Positions 1 through 6,372 of a DNA stretch of 9,946 nucleotides are shown here, piece after piece. Position 1 is the stretch's first letter. Every line of letters starts with the position of its first letter. The notes under the pieces were generated by a model. The model saw nothing but the letters and a program-made list of their open reading frames with translations. It was not told where the DNA came from and did not search any database. Position numbers and translations under genes: made by a program. The DNA comes from an uncultured cyanobacterium (lineage in GTDB: Bacteria > Cyanobacteriota > Cyanobacteriia > PCC-6307 > Cyanobiaceae): assembly GCA_903921295.1 (NCBI GenBank), contig CAIXOZ010000127.1, positions 1 to 9,946 on the forward strand. The letters run 5' to 3'.

Positions 1-2
1 AT

Positions 3-347
3 CAGGTGGAAACGAGCGTGGCACTGGCGGTGGCCCGCAGCCTGAGCGATGCCACGAGCGTCGATGGTGACGACCTGAAACGACTGAAAACCGAGGGCGT
101 GCTTCTGGCCGACCCCGAACCCGATCGGGTAAGGCTCGACATCCGCCAGGCGGCCCGCCAGCAGCTGCTGGCGGCCGGCCTCAGCCGCGAGAGGATGCGA
201 CAGTGCCCCCTCTGCACGGCTTCAGAGCCGGAACTGTTCCATTCCTGGCGACGCGACCAACGGAAAGCGGTGCAGTGGAGCGGCATCGTTTCTCAGATGG
301 AGGCAGGGGCCAGCGAGTTTTCAGAAAACGACAAAAGCTCAGCGTGA
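3..347 (+). CDS. pgeF: PgeF/YfiH-family (laccase-domain) protein, C-terminal part, 5' end outside window
   Basis: The reading frame is open from base 3, so the gene begins upstream of the window; the GTG at position 6 is internal. The 114 visible residues match the C-terminal part of the PgeF/YfiH (COG1496) fold. They contain a 'VRLDIRQAARQQLLAAGL' helix and then the family signature 'CPLCTASEPELFHSWRRD', followed by 'QWSGIV'. Members of this family have been described as multicopper 'polyphenol oxidases' and, in E. coli, as PgeF, an editing factor that removes mis-incorporated serine from peptidoglycan precursors. The Cys/His metal-site residues lie further upstream and cannot be checked here. 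The last 15 or so residues (after 'SGIVSQ') look like an unconserved tail. It is transcribed toward the AbrB gene, with 227 bp between them. Family assignment is by recognised motif; the actual substrate is not shown by sequence. Confidence 0.75.
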   Translation, partial: QVETSVALAVARSLSDATSVDGDDLKRLKTEGVLLADPEPDRVRLDIRQAARQQLLAAGLSRERMRQCPLCTASEPELFHSWRRDQRKAVQWSGIVSQMEAGASEFSENDKSSA

Positions 348-574
348 CGGCCAACAACGGCTTGCTTGCAGTGGCACAACCGTCCAACCAAAGCCAGTCG
401 CTTGACACATTCAAGGGCAGATCAGGCCAACCAAGCCTCATCGAGGGGTCACAGGAACGATGAATCGGTCCCAATCAGCCCAAACGGGCGTAGAGCAACA
501 GCCCCCCTTCCTTTTTTGAAACTGGCGTGGGGTTACATCTCTGGTATAAATGATGCGTAAGTTGCATACCACCC
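348..574. other. Intergenic region between pgeF and the AbrB regulator gene
   Basis: This 227-bp stretch contains no convincing ORF or RNA gene. It holds a TTGACA at 402-407 with no matching -10 at normal spacing, a CT-rich and T-run patch at 503-517, and the extended -10 promoter at 542-550. No intrinsic terminator with a T-tract is visible after the pgeF stop. Confidence 0.4.
542..550 (+). promoter_or_regulatory. Extended -10 promoter of the AbrB-type regulator
   Basis: A TG-n-TATAAA element (TG at 542-543, TATAAA at 545-550) sits 24 nt before the ATG at 575. There is no good -35 hexamer at 16-18 nt; the nearest, TTGAAA at 516-521, is 23 nt away. An extended -10 type fits this arrangement. 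The predicted transcription start, around 556-558, would leave a leader of under 20 nt with no Shine-Dalgarno sequence. Inferred from consensus only. Confidence 0.5.
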
Positions 575-940
575 ATGCTGAGCGGTCCAGAGTTGCTGGC
601 CAAGGTCAAGGAGATGGGCGACGCCAGCAAATCCGACCTTGTTCGGGCCTGCGGTTACGTCTCCTTCAAGAAGGACGGCACAGAGCGCCTCAACTTCACT
701 GCTTTTTATGAAGCACTCCTCAACGCCAAAGGCGTTGACTTCGGAGGCACCACAAAAACCGGCAAGGGTGGTCGCAAACTGAGCTTCAACACCAAAGTTC
801 AGTTCAACGGCAACCTGATGGTGGGCAAGGCCTACACGGCCATGCTCGACCTCAAGCCGGGCGATGAATTCGAAATCAAACTGGGTCGGAAGCAGATCCG
901 CCTGGTGCCCCTTGGCGCCGAAGACGAAGGAGACGATTGA
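575..940 (+). CDS. cyAbrB-type transcriptional regulator (AbrB family)
   Basis: A 121-residue protein of the cyanobacterial AbrB-like family. Residues about 1-53 form the family-specific N-terminal region ('LSGPELLAKVKEMGDASKSD', 'ACGYVSFKKDGTERLNF', 'FYEALLNAKG'). Residues about 68-112 form the swapped-hairpin AbrB DNA-binding domain ('VQFNGNLMVGKAYTAML', then 'LKPGDEFEIKLGRKQIRLVP'). The tail is acidic (EDEGDD). Having the DNA-binding domain at the C-terminus is the cyanobacterial arrangement, unlike Bacillus AbrB. Relatives in Synechocystis (Sll0359, Sll0822) bind DNA broadly and affect carbon and nitrogen gene expression; which targets this one has cannot be read here. The ATG at 575 lies 24 nt after an extended -10 element and has no visible Shine-Dalgarno. 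Its last 65 bp overlap the 3' end of the oppositely transcribed FAD-dehydrogenase gene. Length is normal for the family. Confidence 0.92.
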   Translation: MLSGPELLAKVKEMGDASKSDLVRACGYVSFKKDGTERLNFTAFYEALLNAKGVDFGGTTKTGKGGRKLSFNTKVQFNGNLMVGKAYTAMLDLKPGDEFEIKLGRKQIRLVPLGAEDEGDD

Positions 941-2573
941 GGGCCACGGCCTCTGCGGCCCTGAGACCATCGATCGCAGCCGAGAGGATGCCACCGGCAT
1001 AACCGGCGCCCTCACCTGCTGGAAACAACCCTGGGATGTTGACACTCTCCAGGGTTGTGCGATCACGGGGCAGTCGAATCGGTGATGAGGTTCTGGTCTC
1101 AACGCCGGTGATCACCGCCTCTGCCATCGCAAACCCGGGAATTGAACGCTCGAAGGCGGGCAGAGCTTCCCGGATCGCCTCCAGCACGGGCTCGGGCAGA
1201 CAGCCTTCGAGACTGGTGAACGTGACGCCGGGAGCATAGGAAGGCTGCACCTGATCCCTCGAGCCCTGAGCCGTTGAAGGACGGCGGGCCAGGAAATCAC
1301 CAACGCGCTGGGCTGGAGCCGCATAGGTCCTGCCGCCCCGCAGAAAGGCCTGACCTTCCCAGTGGCGTTGGAAGGCCAGGCCGGCCAGCGGATCCTCGGG
1401 ACCCTGTCCAAAGGGAAGCATGTCCTCCCGATCAATACCAACGACGATGCCGCTGTTGGCATTGCGTTCATTGCGGGTGTGCTGGCTCATGCCATTGGTC
1501 ACCACCCGCCCTTCCTCTGACGTGGCCCCGACCACCAGCCCACCCGGGCACATGCAGAAGCTGTAGACGCTGCGGCCATTGCTTGCATGGTGCACCAGCT
1601 TGTATTCAGCAGCACCGAGACGCGGATGACCACAGGCCTGACCCCAACGGGCCTGATCAATCAAGGGTTGGGGATGCTCAATGCGCACACCGATCGCAAA
1701 CGGTTTGATCTCCATCGCCACGCCCCGATCGTGCAGCATGCAGAAGGTGTCCCGGGCGCTGTGACCCACGGCCAGCACCACCTGATCGGCGGCGATCTCG
1801 GTCCCATCAGCCAGCACCAGGCCGTGCAGGTGTTGGCGCCCCTCGCCGTCAGGTTGCAGGGTCAGATCAACAACCTGGGCCTGAAATCGGATCTCGCCAC
1901 CGAGGGCCTCGATTGCCGCCCGCAGGCCGCGCACCACCGTCGCCAGTTTGTAGGTGCCGATGTGGGGGCGATGTTCCACAAGAATCTCCGGGTTGGCACC
2001 GGCGGCCACCAGTTCCTCCAGGACCTTGCGGCCGTAATGGCCTGGATCGCGGATCTGGCTGTAGAGCTTTCCATCGGAAAACGTGCCGGCTCCGCCCTCT
2101 CCAAACTGGGCATTGGAGCTGGGGTCGAAGGGCTTCTGTCCTTTCCAGAAGCCGAAGGTGTCGGCCGTGCGCTCCCGCACCGCCTTGCCCCGTTCCAGCA
2201 ACAGGGGCCGAAACCCCATCTGCGCCAATGACAACGCCGCGAAGTAACCACAGGGGCCGGCACCGACAATGACCGGTCGAGGGGCTGGATCATCGTCCGG
2301 AGCCTGGGCCACCGGCCGATAGCTGGTGTCCGGGGCAGGGCGGAGATGGGGGTCGCGTCGCGCGCGTCGCAACAGAGCCGCCTCGTCCTCCACCTCGACA
2401 TCAACGCTGTAGACCAGCGCGATCTGATCGCGACGGCGGGCATCGACACTGCGTCTGACGACCGTGACGTTGCGCAGGGAGCCGGCAGGGATCTTCAGGC
2501 GCCGACAGATGGCTGGCGCAAGGTCTGCCGGTTCGTGATCCAGGGACAGTTTCAGCTCACTCAACCGAAGCAC
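876..2573 (-). CDS. FAD-dependent dehydrogenase, COG2509 type (NAD(P)/FAD oxidoreductase)
   Basis: About 565 residues. An N-terminal alpha/beta domain (residues 1 to about 85, beginning 'LRLSELKLSL') precedes a Rossmann dinucleotide-binding motif, 'VIVGAGPCGYFAALSLAQMG' at about 101-120, ending in the acidic 'LLLERG'. Further family blocks follow: 'FGEGGAGTFSDGKLYSQIRD', 'LAVGHSARDTF', 'CMCPGGLVVGATSEEGRVV' with 'GMSQHTRNERNANSG', and the C-terminal FAD-contacting 'PAGEGAGYAGGILSAAIDGL'. The family is a widely conserved FAD-containing dehydrogenase group whose physiological substrate is unknown, so no pathway is assigned. A longer start (GTG at 2577-2579) is open, but I prefer the GTG at 2571-2573. 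It has AAGGAG five bases upstream, and its N-terminus (MLRLSELKL) is what I expect for the family. The last 21 codons including the stop overlap the AbrB gene on the other strand. Likely soluble and cytoplasmic. Confidence 0.88.
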   Translation of the reverse strand: MLRLSELKLSLDHEPADLAPAICRRLKIPAGSLRNVTVVRRSVDARRRDQIALVYSVDVEVEDEAALLRRARRDPHLRPAPDTSYRPVAQAPDDDPAPRPVIVGAGPCGYFAALSLAQMGFRPLLLERGKAVRERTADTFGFWKGQKPFDPSSNAQFGEGGAGTFSDGKLYSQIRDPGHYGRKVLEELVAAGANPEILVEHRPHIGTYKLATVVRGLRAAIEALGGEIRFQAQVVDLTLQPDGEGRQHLHGLVLADGTEIAADQVVLAVGHSARDTFCMLHDRGVAMEIKPFAIGVRIEHPQPLIDQARWGQACGHPRLGAAEYKLVHHASNGRSVYSFCMCPGGLVVGATSEEGRVVTNGMSQHTRNERNANSGIVVGIDREDMLPFGQGPEDPLAGLAFQRHWEGQAFLRGGRTYAAPAQRVGDFLARRPSTAQGSRDQVQPSYAPGVTFTSLEGCLPEPVLEAIREALPAFERSIPGFAMAEAVITGVETRTSSPIRLPRDRTTLESVNIPGLFPAGEGAGYAGGILSAAIDGLRAAEAVALNRLLRLRRQGAPGGSASDPV

Positions 2574-2578
2574 CGCCA

Positions 2579-2584
2579 CTCCTT
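2579..2584 (-). promoter_or_regulatory. Shine-Dalgarno site that decides the FAD-dehydrogenase start
   Basis: On the minus strand this reads AAGGAG. It is five bases before the GTG at 2571-2573 but overlaps the alternative GTG at 2577-2579, so only the inner start has usable spacing. Confidence 0.6.
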
Positions 2585-2728
2585 GCGCCTGTGTGGATCA
2601 TCCCAGGACCGGAGACGACGGCAAGAGCAGCAAGATGCCGGCGCGGAGCTCTCGAACCATTGCAAGGGCACGTCGTCTGACCGCCTCCCTGTCAGGGTGG
2701 CCCCAAGACCGACACAACGGAACACCCC

Positions 2729-2860
2729 ATGAGTCTGAGCCACTGCCCCCTCTGCATGGGCCTGGCCCTGCTCAGCGCCGTCCGTTTCATGGCCCATGCC
2801 GTGCTGCTCTGGCAACTGCGCTCCACTGCTGGTCAGGCCCCTGAGCTTCAGCTCGCCTGA
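2729..2860 (+). CDS. Possible 43-residue microprotein with a CPLC motif and one hydrophobic segment
   Basis: The ATG at 2729 opens a 43-codon frame. It starts MSLSHCPLC, continues as a hydrophobic stretch ('MGLALLSAVRF', then 'MAHAVLLWQL', about residues 10-30) and ends in a short polar tail. A CxxC pair just before one membrane-type helix could bind metal or be redox-active, but no known family is recognised. A weak GGA lies seven bases before the ATG. The frame occupies the gap between the FAD-dehydrogenase (divergent) and PEP synthase (convergent), and its stop overlaps the PEP synthase 3' end by 13 bp. Support is the start and stop fitting the gap and the protein-like composition. Against it are the small size, the weak ribosome site and no clear promoter. 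Confidence 0.42.
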   Translation: MSLSHCPLCMGLALLSAVRFMAHAVLLWQLRSTAGQAPELQLA

Positions 2861-5307
2861 GGAGCAAGCGGCAACGCCAGCTCCAGGGCCAGGAGCTGGC
2901 GATGGAGTGAACGCAGCCCATCAGGCGAAACACTGATGGAGTCAATGCCTTCCTGCACCAACAGCTGCAGCAGGGTCGGGCAGCTGACCGGCGCTTCACC
3001 ACAGATGCCGATCGGGCGCCCGCAGCGATGGGCCGTACGGATCGCCAGCGTGATCAGCTCCAGCACCGCGGGATCGTCGGTGGCGAAGGCCTCGCTCACC
3101 AGCGCGGAGTCCCGATCCAGGCCAAGGGTGAACTGGGTCAGATCATTGGAGCCGATCGAGAAGCCATCGAAGCGATCCGCCAGAGCCCGCAGGTGAAACA
3201 CAGCGCTGGGCAGTTCGATCATCGCGTGGATCTGAAGGCCATCCTGGCCGCGACGCAGGCCATGGCGGGCCATGGCCTCCAGCACCCGATCCGCCTCCTG
3301 GGGCGTGCGGATGAACGGCACCATCGGCATCAGCGAACGCAGCCCCAGACGCTGTCGGGCGGCAGCAATCGCCGCACACTCGAGGGCAAAAGCATCGGCG
3401 TAGGCCTCCGAGCCGTAGCGGATCGCCCCCCGCCAGCCCAGCATCGGATTCTCCTCCTGGGGCTCAAACCAGCGGCCTCCGAGCAGGGCCTTGTATTCGT
3501 TGCTCTTGAAATCGCTGAAGCGCAGCAGCACCGGCCGCGGATGGAAGGTGGCGCCGATCATGGCCATCCCCTCCAGCAGCCGATCCAACCCGTAGGCCCA
3601 CCCACTCACGAAGGGTGCCGTGATCGCCGCCAGCCGCTCCCGTTCGCCGCCATCCTGAACGCGTTCGGGATGCAACAGGGCCATGGGATGGGCACGAAGC
3701 TGATGCACAAGGATGAATTCAAGCCGGGCCAGGCCAACGCCGGCGCAGGGGAGGCTCCCGAGGCCGAGCACCGTGGCCGGATCGGCCACATTGAGCAGCA
3801 GCCGGGTGCGGGTGGGGGGCAGCGGTTCAGGTCGTTCCTCCAGCAAACGAAACGGCAACCAGCCGGGGTAGACCGCCCCGACTTCCCCCTGGCAGCAGCT
3901 GACGGTGACCGGGGCTCCCTCCTGCAGCCGCTGTGTGGCCTCAACGGTGCCGACGATCGCCGGGACGCCAAGCTCGCGCGCCAGGATGGCCGCATGGCAG
4001 GTGGCGCCCCCCTGGTCGGTGACGATGGCCGCCGCCAGGCGCAGGATCGGCTCCCAGTCGGGATCGGTGCGACCCGTGACCAGCACATCACCGCTCTGAA
4101 AGCGCTCGATCTCGGCGGGGCTGGCCAACCGCCGCACGCGTCCATGGACCACTGCCGAACCGATCGCCCGACCGCTGATCAGCGGCGCCACCCCATGGGG
4201 ATCGAGTTCCCAGCGTCGATCCAACCAGGGGCGTCGCTGACGTGAGCCTGTTTCCGGTCTGGCCTGAAGGATGAACAAAGCCCCCGTGGGGCCGTCCTTG
4301 GCCCACTCGATGTCCATCGGCGTCAGCACGCCCCGCTCCTCGCTGTAGTGCCGCTCGATCGCCACCGCCCAGCCGGCCAGGCGCAGCACCTCCTCCTCAC
4401 TCAGGCAGAACTGCTGCTGCAGCGTCTCCGGCACCGGCTGATCGACCAGCTCGCGGCCGCCCGCAGTGACGACCGACAGCCGCCGTTTCTGTTTGGCACC
4501 GAGGCGACGACGCAGGATCGGGGCGTACCCCTGCGCCAGCGTGGACTTGAGCACCAACCATTCATCGGGCTGAACAGCCCCCTGCACCACCAGCTCCCCC
4601 AGACCCCAGGCACCGGACACCAGCACGACCGCCGCTGAACCGCTCTCGGGATCGAGGCTGAACATCACACCGGCGCAGCCCTGATCGGAACGGACCAGCT
4701 GCTGCACACCCACACTCATGGCCACCGAGGTCGGGTTGAACCCATGCTCCTGGCGATAGGCGATGGCGCGATCGGTGAACAGGGAGGCCAGACAGCGCCG
4801 ACAGGCCGCCAGCAGAGCCGCTTCACCGACCACATCCAGAACGGTGTCCTGCTGGCCAGCGAAACTGGCTTCCGGCAGGTCCTCGGCCGTGGCGCTGGAA
4901 CGCACGGCCAGGGGCAGCGCTGGATCACCGCCACTGGCGGCGATCAGCTGCTGATGGGCATCACGAATCGCCTGGACCAGGGGTTCCGGTAACGGTGCAT
5001 CCAGGATCAGGGCCCGGGCACGAGCGCCAACCCGGCGCAGGGCCCCCAGATCCCTGGCATCCAGGCCACCCAACAGCTCCTGCAGCGGTGGCTCCAGGCC
5101 ATTGGCCTGGAGGAACAGACGGTAGGCGGCGGTCGTGGTGGCAAACCCTGGCGGCACCTGAATACCGGCGGGCTGAAGATGGCGGATCAGCTCACCGAGC
5201 GACGCATTCTTGCCGCCCACGAGGGCGATGTCTTCGAGTCCCACCGACGCCAGCGGCAGAACCAGTGCAGGATCAACACCAGGCAAGCTGGCGCGGCCAG
5301 GATTCAT
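2848..5307 (-). CDS. ppsA: Phosphoenolpyruvate synthase (pyruvate, water dikinase)
   Basis: An 819-residue protein with the full three-part layout of PEP synthase, which makes PEP, AMP and phosphate from pyruvate, ATP and water in the cytoplasm. Residues about 20-355 are the nucleotide-binding domain ('LVGGKNASLGELI', 'VRSSATAEDLPEASFAGQQD', 'DIEWAKDG', 'LQARPE'). Residues about 375-480 are the swivelling phosphohistidine domain ('TDPDWEP' near 414, 'GGATCHAAILARELGVPAIVG' with the predicted catalytic His438). Residues about 500-805 are the PEP/pyruvate barrel ('GVGLARLEFI', 'SDFKSNEY', 'EENPMLGWRGA', 'SIGSNDLTQFTLGLDRDS', and 'GICGEAP' with the predicted acid Cys769). The length is close to the E. 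coli enzyme (about 790). One difference is Ala where E. coli has Arg in the GG-R-TCHA motif. The ATG start has no clear Shine-Dalgarno site. It stands alone between two intergenic regions and would supply PEP for gluconeogenesis or anaplerosis. Confidence 0.92.
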   Translation of the reverse strand: MNPGRASLPGVDPALVLPLASVGLEDIALVGGKNASLGELIRHLQPAGIQVPPGFATTTAAYRLFLQANGLEPPLQELLGGLDARDLGALRRVGARARALILDAPLPEPLVQAIRDAHQQLIAASGGDPALPLAVRSSATAEDLPEASFAGQQDTVLDVVGEAALLAACRRCLASLFTDRAIAYRQEHGFNPTSVAMSVGVQQLVRSDQGCAGVMFSLDPESGSAAVVLVSGAWGLGELVVQGAVQPDEWLVLKSTLAQGYAPILRRRLGAKQKRRLSVVTAGGRELVDQPVPETLQQQFCLSEEEVLRLAGWAVAIERHYSEERGVLTPMDIEWAKDGPTGALFILQARPETGSRQRRPWLDRRWELDPHGVAPLISGRAIGSAVVHGRVRRLASPAEIERFQSGDVLVTGRTDPDWEPILRLAAAIVTDQGGATCHAAILARELGVPAIVGTVEATQRLQEGAPVTVSCCQGEVGAVYPGWLPFRLLEERPEPLPPTRTRLLLNVADPATVLGLGSLPCAGVGLARLEFILVHQLRAHPMALLHPERVQDGGERERLAAITAPFVSGWAYGLDRLLEGMAMIGATFHPRPVLLRFSDFKSNEYKALLGGRWFEPQEENPMLGWRGAIRYGSEAYADAFALECAAIAAARQRLGLRSLMPMVPFIRTPQEADRVLEAMARHGLRRGQDGLQIHAMIELPSAVFHLRALADRFDGFSIGSNDLTQFTLGLDRDSALVSEAFATDDPAVLELITLAIRTAHRCGRPIGICGEAPVSCPTLLQLLVQEGIDSISVSPDGLRSLHRQLLALELALPLAPQAS

Positions 5308-5607
5308 CGGTATGCAGAAGCAGGGGGCGGGCTGGGCGAAGCGCTCGCCTTTGGCCGAGGCTGATCAGAACGGCTTTCGCCTGCGCAGGGATCGGCATAT
5401 CCGACACCCGATCGAGGCGCTGGCAGCGCAAAAGCGCAGGTCCCAGCAGACACAACCACCCTGGAGGCTTCGGCACTCAGGCGAGCAGAGACAATCGCGT
5501 CCAAGTGCGCGTGGTCACATCACCAGAACCGATACATTCCTCTGCCATGGAAAACCCAGTGGGAACAATCTTGCTGTGCTAAATTAAAAAAGATCGCTTT
5601 CATACCT
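5308..5607. other. Divergent intergenic region between ppsA and an exported-protein gene
   Basis: A 300-bp stretch upstream of both neighbours. Most of it is GC-rich without a convincing ORF; the open frames across it run on from the ppsA antisense strand. It has a short self-complementary GCGC-AAAA-GCGC at about 5426-5437, then becomes strongly AT-rich from about 5578 to 5600, where the rightward promoter lies. I could not identify a ppsA promoter on the minus strand. Confidence 0.4.
5577..5585 (+). promoter_or_regulatory. Extended -10 promoter for the exported-protein gene
   Basis: A TG-C-TAAATT element (TG at 5577-5578, TAAATT at 5580-5585) is followed by an A-rich run and lies 22 nt before the GTG at 5608. 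The -35 position shows no good hexamer. Inferred from consensus and from the sharp AT-rich shift relative to the flanks. Confidence 0.4.
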
Positions 5608-6057
5608 GTGCGCAAGCTCCACCTGGCAAGTCTGACCGCCGCCCTGGTCGCCTTTGGCAGCGCCCCCCTGGCAGCCCAGAGCCAGGTCGCGCCGGCTCCC
5701 GCCGCCAAGACAGGCACACCGAAGGCCGCCAGCCGTGATGTGATTGGCGCCCTCAGCCTGGCCTCAGCCGTCAGTGCCTGCGAACTGGCGATCAATTCCA
5801 AGGTTCCCCTCCAGACCGGCGTGATTTCAGCCGCCCAGGCGGCAACCTTCGCGATTTCGAATCTGTATAACAATCAGATCGAAGGAATCAGCACCACCCT
5901 GAAGCCCGAACAGATCATGAACGGCAACGTGATTGAGACGATCGTACGCATCAAAGATGGTTGCTACACCAAATTGAATGACACCGACAAGAAGTACGTC
6001 GACGGCATCATCAGCGAAGTACAGACCCAGCTGAAGAAGCAAGGCGGTTCCAAGTGA
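5608..6057 (+). CDS. Small exported protein of unknown function
   Basis: A 149-residue protein with a typical Sec signal peptide: basic start MRKLH, hydrophobic core to about residue 22, and likely cleavage after 'APLAA' near residue 23. An Ala/Pro-rich linker (about 24-42) leads to a mostly helical domain with two cysteines, Cys58 ('SAVSACELAI') and Cys119 ('IKDGCYTKL'). After export these could form a disulphide. I recognise no catalytic motif or named family. The start is GTG at 5608 with no Shine-Dalgarno site. The gene is a single-gene unit, with its own extended -10 promoter upstream and a strong hairpin terminator 34 nt after the stop. The 3' half uses more AT-rich codons (for example 'tataacaatcag') than the neighbouring genes. 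This could reflect high expression, a different history, or simply a Lys/Asn/Ile-rich domain. Confidence 0.8.
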   Translation: MRKLHLASLTAALVAFGSAPLAAQSQVAPAPAAKTGTPKAASRDVIGALSLASAVSACELAINSKVPLQTGVISAAQAATFAISNLYNNQIEGISTTLKPEQIMNGNVIETIVRIKDGCYTKLNDTDKKYVDGIISEVQTQLKKQGGSK

Positions 6058-6090
6058 ATCCATTAAGTCTCGTCAACCACTGAGACCATC

Positions 6091-6122
6091 AAGCCTCAAT
6101 CATTGTCGATTGAGGCTTTTTT
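6091..6122 (+). terminator. Intrinsic terminator after the exported-protein gene
   Basis: Arms AAGCCTCAATC (6091-6101) and GATTGAGGCTT (6108-6118) form a perfect 11-bp stem with a 6-nt loop (ATTGTC), followed by a T-run to 6122. On the plus strand this is a textbook rho-independent terminator. Read on the minus strand it lacks a following T-tract, so it should act mainly rightward. It also encodes the last residues of the oppositely transcribed small membrane protein. Confidence 0.9.
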
Positions 6123-6335
6123 ACCAGGATCCTGCTTCTGCCGCGTCGCTTCCTCCGGCTCGGGCTCGGGAAAGAGCTGACTGACCAGACCAACAGCCAG
6201 CAACATCAGACCAAGGCCCAGGGCGAGGGGCCGTGTTTCCGGCGCTTCGCCCCAGACAGCGGCAGACAGGAAGGCCGCCCCAAGCAACAGAGAAGGCACC
6301 AGCACGATTCCTTTGGCGGTGCGGTTGAGGCCCAT
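6096..6335 (-). CDS. Small two-helix membrane protein, unknown function
   Basis: A 79-residue protein predicted to cross the membrane twice: hydrophobic segments at about 9-28 ('GIVLVPSLLLGAAFLSAAVW') and 36-54 ('PLALGLGLMLLAVGLVSQL'). They are separated by a short polar turn. The tail is charged and Pro/Glu-rich ('PEPEPEEATRQKQDPGKK'). No family is recognised. The start is ATG at 6335 with no Shine-Dalgarno site; it begins 37 nt after the stop of the SNase-like gene, so it may be the last gene of the leftward run. Its final eight codons and stop lie in the terminator hairpin of the convergent gene. The hydrophobic pattern makes this frame more credible than the overlapping frame that starts near 6342. 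Confidence 0.65.
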   Translation of the reverse strand: MGLNRTAKGIVLVPSLLLGAAFLSAAVWGEAPETRPLALGLGLMLLAVGLVSQLFPEPEPEEATRQKQDPGKKASIDND

Positions 6336-6372
6336 GAAGCAATCAGAAGGTTGGTTGAAGCCAGCAGCACCC

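Noticed and set aside
204..216. 13-base identity with 2744-2756 (both encode CPLC)
   Set aside because: Both copies encode Cys-Pro-Leu-Cys with the GC-rich codons this genome prefers, and flanking bases differ, so it is probably coincidence rather than a repeat.
402..430. TTGACA at 402-407 as a promoter -35 element
   Set aside because: No -10-like hexamer occurs 16-18 nt downstream, and it is too far from the AbrB start to pair with the element at 545-550.
940..962. Hairpin just after the AbrB stop (AGGGCC ... GGCCCT)
   Set aside because: The 6-bp stem has no following T-tract and is part of the dehydrogenase coding region on the other strand, so it is not called as a terminator.
3028..4245. 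405-codon plus-strand frame opposite ppsA
   Set aside because: It lies inside a complete PEP synthase gene on the other strand, and its composition (Gln/Arg/Gly-rich, no motifs) is that of an antisense shadow.
4995..5582. 195-codon plus-strand frame running out of ppsA into the intergenic region
   Set aside because: More than half is antisense to ppsA, the product is low-complexity Arg/Ser/Pro sequence, and there is no start-site support.
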